NCBI RefSeq assembly: GCF_003112695.1
Contig: NZ_BFBP01000026.1
Span: 111,783-175,782, forward strand
Direction of reading: 5' to 3'
DNA length: 64,000 bases
Source of the DNA: Azospira sp. I13
GTDB lineage: Bacteria; Pseudomonadota; Gammaproteobacteria; Burkholderiales; Rhodocyclaceae
The translations under genes were made by a program, and so were the position numbers. Shown piece after piece: positions 7,647 to 17,142 of the stretch (position 1 is its first letter; every line of letters starts with the position of its first letter). The notes under the pieces were generated by a model. That model searched no databases and had not been told where the DNA came from. It was given only the letters and a program-made list of their open reading frames with translations.

Positions 7647-10600
7647 GGCAGGCACGGTGCCAGGGCGGCTGCGGCAAGCTCCTCCTGCCAGCGGGCCAGC
7701 CAGCCCCGGGCACCCATCTGTCGGGCGAGGCGTTCGGCATTTTCCAGGGCCGGTGCAACCCGTTCCCGTTGGCCGGTGGCCCGGCAGACTGCGGCCTTGA
7801 GGCGCCACAGGTCGGGCAGACAGTAGCTGTGCTCACAATCGTCGGCAGCCTGCAAGGCCCGCCGGATGACGCTGCCGGCCGCTTCCCACTGGCCGGAGGC
7901 GACCAGGGCCTCGCTCATCAGCCAGCGGGCCGAATTGGTGCCGGCCGGATAGACATAGGCGATGGCCTGTTCCCAGCCTTCCAGCTGGGCCAGAAGGGGG
8001 GGCTTGCCTGCCCGGGCGGTATGCACGGTGGCCAGCAGGCCGGCGAAAACTTCCCAGAAAGTGAAATTTTCCGCCGAGGCCAGTTCCAGGGCTTCCCGGG
8101 CGTAGGCGGCGGAGGCGGTGTATTCCCCGGCTTCCAGGCTGGCGGCAGCGCCCAGGGTGAGGGCCACGCAGAGATCCAGACGGATACCCTTCTCGCGCTG
8201 GGCCTCGATGGACAGGTGCAGGGCGGCCGGCCAGCCGGCGGCGCCAGTGAGGGCGTCGATCCAGGCCAGGGAGGCGGTGGCAAAGACGCAGGGGTCGGAG
8301 GGAAAGTAGCGGATGCGCTGCTGGGGCGACAGATGCCGGCGTTGTTCCAGTATTGCCTCCAGATGGCGCCGAGCCTGGGGAAAGTCGCCGAGCCAGAAAT
8401 AGGTATTGCCGAAGGCCCAGTCGGCAGCGAACTGCCGCTCCGGGGCGCTGGCCCGCTGGCGCAGGCGTTCAGCGTAGTCCAGCCCGGTACTTTTGCCGAT
8501 GCCGCCAGACCAGAGATAGAGCAGCACCAGGGCGGAAAACTCGATTTCGCTTTGCTCCGGCGTCAACTGCGGGGGCAGCAGGGCGAGGACTGTCTGGCAT
8601 TGCTCCCGCACGAACTCCGTGCCGTAGCCATCCCGCATCACCCAGGCCCGGGCGTAGCGAATGCGGTCCCACAGGGCCAGGGTAGAGGTGTCGTAGCCCA
8701 GGCGTTGCAGCTGCCCGTAGTGGTCGCAGGCGGCCACCATGTCCTCGTCGGCAACGGCGCGGCGGGCGGCTTCGCGCCATAGGCTGCGGGCCTGGTCCAG
8801 TTCGCCGGCCTGTTCCCACAGGGGGGCGGCGCGGCCCGGCTGGTCCAGGCTGGTGAAGCGCTCGGCGGCGGCGCGGGTGAGGCGCTGGCGTTCCTCTTCG
8901 GGCAGGGTGGCGAGCAGGGTTTCCTGGACCAGGGGGTGGTAGAAGACCCAGTGCTCCGCATCGTAGTTGAGCAGCAGGCTGGCGTCGCAGCCGACCACGG
9001 TGGCCTGCAGGGCGCCGCTGTCCCCCACCATGGCGCACAGGTCGCTGTAGCGCCACTGCATGCCGAGCAGGGCAGCGGCGCCCAGGTTGAGCAGGGCGGG
9101 CCGTGCCGCGTTGATGATGGAGGTCTGGAATTCGTGGTGGGCCGGGCTGTCGGCGGCATTGCCCGAAGCGGTGACGAGATAGATGGGCACGCCGCGGGCT
9201 TGATGCAGGGCGCTGCGCAGGGCCGTACCACTGTATTCCAGGCCATGGGGGGCCTGGGTCAGCAGATCCCGGGCTGCCTGGTCCGTCAGGGGGCGCAGGT
9301 TGATCACCGTGCTGTCCCCGAGCAGCACCGACGGCTGGCCGGAATTGCGCTGAGTGATGAGGATCAGGCCGCCGCGGAAGTGGGGCAGCACACGTTGCAG
9401 CAGCTGGGCGCTGGCATTGTCGGCCCAGTGGGCATCGTCGATGACGATCAGTTCGGCACCTTCGAGAAGGCGGGCCACCAGGCGTTCAAAATCACCCCGG
9501 GCCGGTGTCGGCACGCTGCGCTGTTCGAGGAACTGCTGCAGGAGAAGCTGTTCCTTGCGGTTGAGGCGCTGGGGAATGTCCTCCTGGCGCTGGCGGCGGG
9601 TCAGCCATTCGTAGAGCAGGCTCCAGGGCTGCTGGGCCGTTTCGGCCCGGGCACCGAACCAGCTGACCATGCCGCCCTGGCCGATGCGCTGGCGGGCGAA
9701 TTCCCAGGCCAGCCGGGTCTTGCCCATGCCCTGCTGGGCGGAAATGGCCAGGCGCTGGCCCACCGCCTGGCGGGAATCCTGCCAGCGTTGCTCGAGTAGC
9801 TGCAGTTCGGCTTCCCGGCCTACCAGGGGCAGGGGGGAGCCGGGGGGCGGCAGGGTGGGCAGATGGAAGTGGGCCAGCTGCTGGCCGAACATCGCCTGGG
9901 CGGGGTAGGCGAGGGGGGGCAGGGGCAGTTCCCGGGGAGCCAGGCCGAACATCGGCGCCAGATCGGCAAAGCCCCCGTCGGCGATGATTTCCCCGGGGGC
10001 GATGAGCAGGGAGAGGCATTCGACCCATTTCAGGCGCCAGCCGGAGATGCGTGGCGCGGTGCCGTTGCGGAATTCAACGATGTTGGTGCCGGCGCTGAGG
10101 ACGATGCGCAGGCCGTCGATATCGCCGAAGCGACAGGCCAGTTCCGCCGCAGTGCGCAGGGCCTGCCAGCGGAAGCCGCAATTGAGGGTGCTCAGGCCGA
10201 AGGCCACGGTGATGCCCGAGGCGTCGTGATCCACCACGCTGCCGCCGAAGAGGGCCACTTCCTCTGCCACCTCCGCTACGGTGCGAATCCATTGGGCATG
10301 GTGGGCTCGCTCGTCGATACCACGGCCGGCCGGGATGCCGGCTTCCAGTCGCAGCAGGGCCAGTTGGGCCACTTCGGGGCAGGGCTCGGCAGCCAGCGGC
10401 GGGGTCGTCGGGGTGGGCAGGGCGGCCGGGAACTGCTCGCACAGCCGGTGCAGATAGGCCTGCCGGGATTGCAGCCAGTCCTGCCAGTCGGGGTTGGCCT
10501 CCTCCAGCTCCAGGGCTTCGCCCCAGGCCACCTGGCTGAGGAAGTTACGCTGGGGTGCGGTCTGCAGTGCCCAGTCCTGGCCTTCCGCCAGGCCCTGCAC

Positions 10601-10963
10601 CAGCTGTTCATCGGTGACCAGGGCAGCCTCGCCGTGCAGGGTCAGCCACTGGCGCCCGCATTCCAGACGGGCCGGGAGGCCCAGGGGCGGCAATTGCTTG
10701 TTCAGGTCGTTGATGATCACCCGCAGATTGCGTCGTCCTTCTTCCAGGGGGCGGCCAGGCCATAGCAGCTCGGCCAGCAGCTCCCGGCGCACCGGGCGCC
10801 CGCTCTGGGCAGCGAGAAAGGCCAGCAGGGCGGTGCTCTTGCGGTAACGCATGGCCAAGGGGGTGTGGCGCCCGCCGCGGATAAGACCGGGTTTGCCGAA
10901 AAAAGTCAGCCAGACGCGTTGCTCGGCGACGGCTCCCTGAGGATGGGACAGGCGAGTTGGCAT
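7643..10963 (-). CDS. Large BTAD / cyclase-like / AAA-ATPase / TPR transcriptional regulator
   Basis: 1,106 residues. Order of domains: a winged-helix plus bacterial transcriptional activation domain (about 15-180; FFGKPGLIRGG, LLAELLWPGRPLEEGRRNLRV), then about 195-340 resembling a class III nucleotide cyclase domain (FGGSVVDHDASGITVAFGL) that lacks obvious metal-binding pairs. An ATPase follows with Walker A QQGMGKTR (410-417) and Walker B LIVIDDAHWAD (about 500-511), and a helical TPR-like C-terminus. The layout is that of SARP/MalT-like STAND regulators, which sense a signal and switch on a target operon. It is divergent from the MSHA-like pilus operon, its likely target (inference). Confidence 0.85.
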   Translation of the reverse strand: MPTRLSHPQGAVAEQRVWLTFFGKPGLIRGGRHTPLAMRYRKSTALLAFLAAQSGRPVRRELLAELLWPGRPLEEGRRNLRVIINDLNKQLPPLGLPARLECGRQWLTLHGEAALVTDEQLVQGLAEGQDWALQTAPQRNFLSQVAWGEALELEEANPDWQDWLQSRQAYLHRLCEQFPAALPTPTTPPLAAEPCPEVAQLALLRLEAGIPAGRGIDERAHHAQWIRTVAEVAEEVALFGGSVVDHDASGITVAFGLSTLNCGFRWQALRTAAELACRFGDIDGLRIVLSAGTNIVEFRNGTAPRISGWRLKWVECLSLLIAPGEIIADGGFADLAPMFGLAPRELPLPPLAYPAQAMFGQQLAHFHLPTLPPPGSPLPLVGREAELQLLEQRWQDSRQAVGQRLAISAQQGMGKTRLAWEFARQRIGQGGMVSWFGARAETAQQPWSLLYEWLTRRQRQEDIPQRLNRKEQLLLQQFLEQRSVPTPARGDFERLVARLLEGAELIVIDDAHWADNASAQLLQRVLPHFRGGLILITQRNSGQPSVLLGDSTVINLRPLTDQAARDLLTQAPHGLEYSGTALRSALHQARGVPIYLVTASGNAADSPAHHEFQTSIINAARPALLNLGAAALLGMQWRYSDLCAMVGDSGALQATVVGCDASLLLNYDAEHWVFYHPLVQETLLATLPEEERQRLTRAAAERFTSLDQPGRAAPLWEQAGELDQARSLWREAARRAVADEDMVAACDHYGQLQRLGYDTSTLALWDRIRYARAWVMRDGYGTEFVREQCQTVLALLPPQLTPEQSEIEFSALVLLYLWSGGIGKSTGLDYAERLRQRASAPERQFAADWAFGNTYFWLGDFPQARRHLEAILEQRRHLSPQQRIRYFPSDPCVFATASLAWIDALTGAAGWPAALHLSIEAQREKGIRLDLCVALTLGAAASLEAGEYTASAAYAREALELASAENFTFWEVFAGLLATVHTARAGKPPLLAQLEGWEQAIAYVYPAGTNSARWLMSEALVASGQWEAAGSVIRRALQAADDCEHSYCLPDLWRLKAAVCRATGQRERVAPALENAERLARQMGARGWLARWQEELAAAALAPCLP

Positions 10964-11179
10964 GGTCTTGTGGGAATTTTTAAAAATGCAATTGTAATAA
11001 CTTTTGCTCGGCTATTGCTGGAAGTCCAGGTCTGGCAACGACCTTCGTGCAAACGCTTTGCGAACGATGGGCGAATGGGGTGGAAACGCAAGCTTCGTAG
11101 AGTTCGCCAGTTCAATGCCAATTGAATTTCTACGACTCATTTCCCTGACGAATTGATGAATTGTTTTGAAGGAGGTTTT

Positions 11180-11914
11180 ATGACCCACCCGATCGCAGTA
11201 AACCCCATGGGGCGTCCGCGCCAAGGGGGTTTCACCATGGTGGAGCTGGCTATTGTTCTCGTGATCGCCGGCATCATCCTGGTGGCCGCCCTCAAAGGCA
11301 CCGACATGATCAACAAGGCCAAGATCGAGCGCACGGTGCAGGACATCCGTGGCATCCAGACCATGGTCTTCGAGCATGAAAAACGCACCGGCCGCCTGGC
11401 CGGGGATTGCACCGGCGATGGCCTGATTGGTGTGACCGCCACCGATCTGCAAGTGGTACGTCTGGCTGGTGCCGCTTATGACGACAATGCCGACCCGACT
11501 GCTGGAACTGGTCCCGCCTGCGTGAATACTAGTACCGCTGAAACCAATCTGAACACGCCGTGGAAAGACCTGCGCAAGGCCAACATCATTGATCCGGCCC
11601 GGGTGAACCGCCAGATCACCAAGAACCAGACCAACAACTTCTATGGCGTCGGCTCCTGGCAGGTGAATAGCGTCCCCACCAACGTCATCACCGTCTATGA
11701 CATCCCCCTGTGGATGGCCAAGGGTATCGACGTGGCCGTCGACGGTGCCGGTGTGGCTGGTGCCGCTCCGGAAACCTCCGGTGCTACCGGTCGTGTGCGT
11801 CTGTTGCATGACGGCACCACCAGCTCGCCTAATGGTGCTAATTGGCCAACTGCCAATGCCAACGACGACCAGCTGGTTTCCATCTTCTTCCAGTTCGATC
11901 GCCTGGCGCCTTAA
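11180..11914 (+). CDS. Type IV prepilin (probable major pilin of the MSHA-like cluster)
   Basis: 244 residues. The start ATG at 11180 follows a perfect AAGGAGG ribosome site; an upstream in-frame start at 11153 is therefore unlikely. A 17-residue basic leader ends in QGG, followed by FTMVELAIVLVIAGIILVAAL: prepilin peptidase cleavage site, Glu5 and N-terminal hydrophobic helix. The globular part is Gly/Thr/Asn-rich with two Cys near CTGDGL and PACVNTS that could form a disulfide. The strong ribosome site and a hairpin just after the stop suggest high expression relative to the genes that follow. Confidence 0.9.
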   Translation: MTHPIAVNPMGRPRQGGFTMVELAIVLVIAGIILVAALKGTDMINKAKIERTVQDIRGIQTMVFEHEKRTGRLAGDCTGDGLIGVTATDLQVVRLAGAAYDDNADPTAGTGPACVNTSTAETNLNTPWKDLRKANIIDPARVNRQITKNQTNNFYGVGSWQVNSVPTNVITVYDIPLWMAKGIDVAVDGAGVAGAAPETSGATGRVRLLHDGTTSSPNGANWPTANANDDQLVSIFFQFDRLAP

Positions 11915-11932
11915 GCGCAACTGATCGTGGCT

Positions 11933-11953
11933 GCCGTGCCCGCTGGGCACGGC
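11933..11953 (+). terminator. Hairpin after prepilin gene (attenuator-like)
   Basis: GCCGTGCCC pairs perfectly with GGGCACGGC around a 3-base loop, 18 bases after the prepilin stop. There is no T-tract after it, so it is unlikely to be a full terminator. It could protect the pilin mRNA 3' end or lower read-through into the assembly genes. Confidence 0.6.
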
Positions 11954-11997
11954 GCCCTTCATTCCGCATTTCTTCTGTTTAATTCTGATTGCGAGCC

Positions 11998-13527
11998 ATG
12001 TTCGAACGCGTAACGGGAACCCTGTTGGTAGCAGCCGGTGAAACTGCCGTGGATGCGGCCGCCGAGACGGTGCGCTATTGCCTGATGGCTGGGCGGCGCG
12101 TGGTGCGCCGGGGCGAGGTGGCCCCCGGGCGCCTGGCCGAACTGGGGGGCTACGATATCCGCGCTTCCTTCTTCGACCGGGGCGGCTATTTCGGCCGGGT
12201 GGCCTCCCAGACGGCCAACGCCCGTCTTGCCGGGGTGGTGGCGCGCCGTTTCATCGACGGAGAAATGCTCTTCAACGAACCCTATCGCCTGCGCCTGAGT
12301 GCGACGCCCACCGGCGAGCATGATTTCCAGCTGCGCATGGTGGCAGCCTCGGAACTGGCCTGCGTACGCCTGGAAGACCTATTGCCCCTGCAGGACCGGC
12401 CGGTAAGCACGGCCGCCCTGGAAGAAGTGGCCATTGCCGCCCTGGTGGCCCGAGTCACGATGACCCAGGTGATGGTGGCCTTTGCCCGGGGCAGCCGCTT
12501 CATGGCCTTTCTGGCCGAAGGCGGTGAAGTGAAATCCCGCTCGGTGGAGGCCCTCTACAGCGACGACCCGGCGGCGGCCATCGATGCCGCCAACCGGGCC
12601 GAGGCCATGCTGCTCGGCGGCGGCTCCGCTCTGGGCAGTACGAACAGCAGCACCCCTCCCTTGAAAATCTATCTGGGCGACCTGCGCTCCCTGGCGGCGG
12701 AACCGGCTGCCCAGCGCGACGTGGCTTCCCGTGAAATTGAAAAGCGCATCGCCGCCCTGGTCCAGGGGGGCGACGCCTTGCTCGAGCCGGAGCTTTATGG
12801 CCTCAAGTACGTGGCCTATCGCTGGAACCTGCTGGAGCCGGAACAGGCCCAGCGTGCCTGGGCCTGGAAGATTGCCGTACCCACGGTGGGCGCCATGCTC
12901 GCCGCCACCGTGGCCTTTGCCGGCCTGGCGGCCCTGCTGCATATGGGCAATCGCTACACCGAGAAGGCCAATGCCCTGCAACAGGCGGAGCTGGATGCCC
13001 AGCGCAGCAAGCTGGTGGCCCGGGTGCCGCCGGAGCAGGACGTGCGTCGCATCAAGGACCTGACCGACCTGCTGCGCCAGCGGGACCAGCAGGTGCGTGT
13101 GGACCACCTGCTGTCCTGGCTCACCCATCAGGTGCCCCAGGGCGCCACCGTGGCGGCCCTGCACGTTTTTCCCGTCGGCGAGACGCCGCCGGAAGTGGTG
13201 CGCCCCAAGGCCGAAGGCATGGGCGGGGTGGATCTGCTCTCCCGCCTCTTCATGAAGGATGACGCCGCCACCCCCCAAGCCCTGCCTCAGCCCGCCTCAA
13301 CCCTGCCGGTGCGGGGCGCCAAGGCGAAAGAGGGTGAGTACGAACTGACGGTGGACCTGGTACTGCCCGGCACCTACGAACGGGGGGAATCCCTGGCGGC
13401 CGAGATCATCCGCCGCTTGGCGGCCAAGGGCAGCTTCAAGCTGGGCACCCTGACCTACGACGCCGAACAGAACCGTTCCGTGCTGCACACCCAAATGACC
13501 GTTCTGGCAGAGGATTTCATCAAGTGA
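11998..13527 (+). CDS. MSHA-type inner-membrane assembly protein (PilM/PilN-like fusion, MshI-like)
   Basis: 509 residues from the ATG at 11998. A large cytoplasmic part (about 1-290) precedes one membrane helix (WKIAVPTVGAMLAATVAFAGLAAL, written here as an approximate segment near 295-318). A coiled-coil follows (QQAELDAQRSKLVARVPPEQDVRRIKDLTDLLRQRDQQ), then a PilN-like periplasmic domain (VDHLLSWLTHQVPQGATVAALHV). This is the layout of pilus alignment-complex proteins, which link the motor to the periplasmic ring. Assignment is by position in the cluster and topology. The stop overlaps the ATPase start (GTGA). Confidence 0.72.
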   Translation: MFERVTGTLLVAAGETAVDAAAETVRYCLMAGRRVVRRGEVAPGRLAELGGYDIRASFFDRGGYFGRVASQTANARLAGVVARRFIDGEMLFNEPYRLRLSATPTGEHDFQLRMVAASELACVRLEDLLPLQDRPVSTAALEEVAIAALVARVTMTQVMVAFARGSRFMAFLAEGGEVKSRSVEALYSDDPAAAIDAANRAEAMLLGGGSALGSTNSSTPPLKIYLGDLRSLAAEPAAQRDVASREIEKRIAALVQGGDALLEPELYGLKYVAYRWNLLEPEQAQRAWAWKIAVPTVGAMLAATVAFAGLAALLHMGNRYTEKANALQQAELDAQRSKLVARVPPEQDVRRIKDLTDLLRQRDQQVRVDHLLSWLTHQVPQGATVAALHVFPVGETPPEVVRPKAEGMGGVDLLSRLFMKDDAATPQALPQPASTLPVRGAKAKEGEYELTVDLVLPGTYERGESLAAEIIRRLAAKGSFKLGTLTYDAEQNRSVLHTQMTVLAEDFIK

Positions 13528-15152
13528 CCCAACATCGAAAAGCCCTCGGCGAGGCCCTCCGGGACTCCGGCCTGATCGACGAGGAACTGCTGCATTACGC
13601 CCTTTCCATCGCCAAGACCTGCGGCGAACGTATTGGCGAAACCCTGGAAAAGCTCGGCTTCGTCACCGACCAGGAAATAGCCCAGGCGATCTCCAAACAA
13701 ACTGGCATTCCGTTCACCGACCTGACGGCCGGCTCCTCCGCCGAAGCCCTGCGGTTGGTGCCCTTTGCCTTCGCCCAGAAAAACTTGCTGCTGCCCCTGG
13801 AAGTGCGGGATGGCCGCCTGCTGGTGGCTGCCGACGATGCGGCCAACCCCCAGCTGGCGACCATGGTGGCCCGCTTTGTCTCCAACCCCTTGGAATTCTG
13901 CATTGCGCCGAAGCGTCGGCTGCTGCGGGAAATCCAGCGTCGCTACACCCGGGTCGAGCATTCCCTGGATGACGAAATCGCCCGCATCGGCCAGACCGCC
14001 CTGGGGGGGCGTGACTTTCCCGCCGAGCGACTGGCAGAACTTGTCATCACCAGCGGTGTCGATGCCCAGGCCTCCGATATCCACATCAGCGCCACGCCCC
14101 TGGCCACCCTGGTTTCCCTGCGGGTGGATGGCGTGCTGCAACTGGCCCATTCCCTGCCGGCGGTGGTCCATACCCGCCTGATTTCCGCGGTCAAGGTGAT
14201 GGCCTCCCTGGACATCGCCGACACCAACCGGGCCCAGGACGGGCGCATCTCCTTCTCCTACCTGGAAGAGCGGCACGACCTGCGGGTCTCCACCATTCCC
14301 GGCGTCAATGGCGAGAACCTGGTGATCCGCCTGCTGGCGGGCCGGGCCGACCTCTATTCCCTGGACAGCATCGGCTACACGCCGGAGCAGGTGCGCATGA
14401 TCGACCGCATGGCCCGCAAGTCCCACGGCAGTGTGCTGGTCACCGGCCCCACCGGCTCCGGTAAGACCACCACCCTGTATGCGGTTCTGCGGCGCATCAA
14501 CATGCTGCAGCGGAATGTGCTGACCGTTGAAGACCCGGTGGAAATCCGCCTGCCCATGGCGCGCCAGATGGAAGTGAACGACAAGGCCGGGGTGACCTTC
14601 GCCTCCGCCATCCGCGCCTTCCTGCGGCAGGATCCGGATGTGATCCTGGTGGGCGAGGTGCGGGACCAGGATACGGCCCACCTAACCCTGCGGGCCGCCC
14701 AGACCGGCCACCTGGTGTTGTCCACCGTCCATACCAACGACGCCATCGGCGTGGTGGTGCGGCTGCGCGACCTGGGCTGCCAGGATGCGGTACTCTCCGC
14801 CTCCCTCAACGGCGTGGTGGCCCAGCGCCTGGTGCGTAAGCTCTGCGTCTACTGCCGCGAACAGGTGGCTGTGACCGATACCCAGCGTTGCCAGTACCAC
14901 CTGGAAGTGCCGCATATCTACACCCACCGGGGCTGCGAGCGCTGCCGTCACACCGGCTACGCCGGTCGGGTGGCGGTGGCCGAAATCATCGAGTTTGACC
15001 AGGAACTGCGTGGGCTCATCGAACACGGCGCCCTGCCGACAGAAATCGAGCGCCTGGTGCGTAGCCGTGGCGTGCCTTCCCTGGTGGACGCAGGCATGCA
15101 TCTGGTGGCTGCCGGGGTCACCGATGTGGCCGAAATCGAACGGGTGATCTGA
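13524..15152 (+). CDS. mshE: Type IV pilus / type II secretion assembly ATPase (GspE/MshE-like)
   Basis: 542 residues, GTG start overlapping the previous stop. An N-terminal MshEN/GspE-N domain (about 1-140) precedes the hexameric ATPase: Walker A GPTGSGKTT at 308-316, Walker B DVILVGEVRD at 372-381, and the His box GHLVLSTVHTNDA. A tetracysteine zinc site follows (CVYC at 441-444 and CERC at 471-474). It powers pilus extension on the cytoplasmic face together with the adjacent GspF-like protein. No PilT-like retraction ATPase is encoded nearby. Confidence 0.93.
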   Translation: MTQHRKALGEALRDSGLIDEELLHYALSIAKTCGERIGETLEKLGFVTDQEIAQAISKQTGIPFTDLTAGSSAEALRLVPFAFAQKNLLLPLEVRDGRLLVAADDAANPQLATMVARFVSNPLEFCIAPKRRLLREIQRRYTRVEHSLDDEIARIGQTALGGRDFPAERLAELVITSGVDAQASDIHISATPLATLVSLRVDGVLQLAHSLPAVVHTRLISAVKVMASLDIADTNRAQDGRISFSYLEERHDLRVSTIPGVNGENLVIRLLAGRADLYSLDSIGYTPEQVRMIDRMARKSHGSVLVTGPTGSGKTTTLYAVLRRINMLQRNVLTVEDPVEIRLPMARQMEVNDKAGVTFASAIRAFLRQDPDVILVGEVRDQDTAHLTLRAAQTGHLVLSTVHTNDAIGVVVRLRDLGCQDAVLSASLNGVVAQRLVRKLCVYCREQVAVTDTQRCQYHLEVPHIYTHRGCERCRHTGYAGRVAVAEIIEFDQELRGLIEHGALPTEIERLVRSRGVPSLVDAGMHLVAAGVTDVAEIERVI

Positions 15153-15165
15153 GCTTCCCGACACC

Positions 15166-16392
15166 ATGGCCTTTTTCATCTATTCGACCATCGCCGCCGA
15201 CGGGACCTCCCTCTGGCGCAGCGGCAACTACGACAGCCTCGACACCCTGTGGCAGGAACTGGATCGCCGCGGCGAGCGGATCGACCGTTTCTACGAACTG
15301 CCCGGCATCCTGGAAAAAGTGGCGGAAGCCTTCCAGGGCAAGATCCGTCCGGCCCAGGTGGTGGAGATCTGCAACTACCTTTCCCTCTACGTGCAGGGCG
15401 GCCTGGATTTACAGACGGCCCTGGCCGACCTGGCCCGGGGTTCCCGGGGCGGTGCGGTGCGCGGCGTTGCTGAACGTATGCGGCGCGACCTGCTGGCGGG
15501 CCATCCCCTGTCCGTGAGCATGGAGCGTTCCCGGCAGTTTCCCGAAGTGGTGGTCAACATGGCCAAGATCGGCGAGACCTCCGGCAACCTGCCTACCATG
15601 CTGGCGGATGCCGCCTCCTATATCGAGCGTATCGAAGACATCAAATCCACCAGTAAGCGGGCCCTGATCTATCCGGCCTTCACCCTGTTCATGCTCTTGC
15701 TCACCACCGTCTTCTGGATGGTGCTGGTGGTGCCCAAGCTGGCCTCGGTCTACAAGAACATGGATGTGGCGCTGCCCTGGCCCACCCGTATGCTGCTGGC
15801 CATGAGCGATGCCTTCGTCAGCGGTTGGACCTGGGGCATTCTCGGGGTCGTCGGCACCTTCCTGTCCTGGTCCATAGTGCGCCGCTGGCGCGGCCTGCGG
15901 CCCTTCTTCGACCGGGTCTCGTGGGATCTGCCGATTTTCGGCAACGTGGTGCGCAGCGCCCAGATTGCCTTCTTCTTCCAGTATTTCGCCCTGGTTTACA
16001 AGGCCGGCGTGCCGATTGTGGATGCTGTCGGCAGTCTGGTGGATACGGCCCAGAACCGCTACTTCCGCGCCCGCATCCGGCGCATTCCTGAATACCTGCG
16101 CATCGGCGTGACCCTGCGGGAGTCCTTCCAGCGCTGCAACATTTTCCAGACCCTGGACGTGCGCATGATCGGCATCGGCGAACAGACCGGTTCCCTGGAT
16201 AGCCAGCTGAGCAAGTTGGCCGCCCTCTACATGAACCGGGTCAAGGTGGCGGTGGAATTGCTGACCAAGGCAATCGAGCCCTTGCTGGTATTGGTCATGG
16301 GCATCTTCTTCGTCTTTTTCGTCATCGCCCTGCTGGCGCCGATCTACGAGCTGGTAGCCAAGATGATGAGTCAATTGGGAGGTCAAGGATGA
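15166..16392 (+). CDS. mshG: Pilus assembly platform protein (GspF/MshG-like)
   Basis: 408 residues with two GspF repeats, each a cytoplasmic helical bundle: VVEICNYLSLYVQGGLDLQTAL with MAKIGETSGNLPTML, and AFFFQYFALVYKAGVPIVDAV with MIGIGEQTGSLDSQL. Three membrane helices are present, the last one near the C-terminus (VLVMGIFFVFFVIALLAPIYE). Inner-membrane platform on which the ATPase acts. The stop overlaps the next start (ATGA), so expression is coupled. Confidence 0.93.
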   Translation: MAFFIYSTIAADGTSLWRSGNYDSLDTLWQELDRRGERIDRFYELPGILEKVAEAFQGKIRPAQVVEICNYLSLYVQGGLDLQTALADLARGSRGGAVRGVAERMRRDLLAGHPLSVSMERSRQFPEVVVNMAKIGETSGNLPTMLADAASYIERIEDIKSTSKRALIYPAFTLFMLLLTTVFWMVLVVPKLASVYKNMDVALPWPTRMLLAMSDAFVSGWTWGILGVVGTFLSWSIVRRWRGLRPFFDRVSWDLPIFGNVVRSAQIAFFFQYFALVYKAGVPIVDAVGSLVDTAQNRYFRARIRRIPEYLRIGVTLRESFQRCNIFQTLDVRMIGIGEQTGSLDSQLSKLAALYMNRVKVAVELLTKAIEPLLVLVMGIFFVFFVIALLAPIYELVAKMMSQLGGQG

Positions 16393-17120
16393 AGATCCCG
16401 CATCGCACCCGGGCGTGGGCCCAGGCCGGATTTACGTTGCTGGAGCTGGCGTTCGTCATGCTGGTGATGGGCATCGTCACCTCCACCCTGGTGCCCATGG
16501 TTTCAGATCTGCATCACCGCAGCCTGGCCGATGAGGACCGGCGCATCCTGAAGACCGCCAAGGAGGCCATCATCGGCCAGTTCCTGGCGACCGGCGCCCT
16601 GCCCCCCTGCCTGTCGGCGGCCGGGGTCGACTCGCCGACCGGCAACTGCGACACGGCCCGTTCCCTCGCCGGCCTACCGGTTCGGGTGGCGGACAACCGC
16701 AACACGCTGATCCGCTACGACGCCTGGAATGTGGCGGCCTCCAATCTGACCAGCGCTGGCGCCTCCCCTTCCACCAAGGCCACCGCCTGCGCCCGGCTGG
16801 ACACGGCCATCGCCGCGGCCTATGCCGCCGGCCAGCCGGCCCAGTGCAGCACCGCGCCGGACAACCAGAACAGTGCCACCTGGCCCACCTATTGCGCCAC
16901 GGCCCAGAACATTGCCTTCGTGCTGGTGGCCACCGGGGTCAACCGGGCCACCCAGAGCAACGAGACGGTGGCCAGTTCGGCGGCCCGCCTGGGCAACCGC
17001 AATATCGGCACCGATCGGGTCTTCGAACGCCCCGAGCGCCGCGCCAACCCGGATTTCTACTACGACGACCAGGTGGAGGTCGTCACCCTGCAGGAACTGA
17101 AGGCCAAGTGCCCCCTGTAG
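16389..17120 (+). CDS. Second type IV prepilin-like protein
   Basis: 243 residues. Leader MKIPHRTRAWAQAG, then FTLLELAFVMLVMGIVTSTL: prepilin cleavage motif with Glu5 and the long N-terminal helix. Several cysteines (PPCLSA, GNCDTA, TACARL, AQCSTAP) suggest disulfides in the globular head. Placed between the platform and the PilO-like gene, not next to the first prepilin, so a minor pilin or tip component is likely. Confidence 0.88.
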   Translation: MKIPHRTRAWAQAGFTLLELAFVMLVMGIVTSTLVPMVSDLHHRSLADEDRRILKTAKEAIIGQFLATGALPPCLSAAGVDSPTGNCDTARSLAGLPVRVADNRNTLIRYDAWNVAASNLTSAGASPSTKATACARLDTAIAAAYAAGQPAQCSTAPDNQNSATWPTYCATAQNIAFVLVATGVNRATQSNETVASSAARLGNRNIGTDRVFERPERRANPDFYYDDQVEVVTLQELKAKCPL

Positions 17121-17142
17121 CCGGATATTTCCAGGAGCTTCC

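Noticed and set aside
10964..11179. Sigma-54 promoter before the first prepilin
   Set aside because: TGGCAA and TGGAAA occur but neither is followed at the right spacing by TTGC; not supportable.
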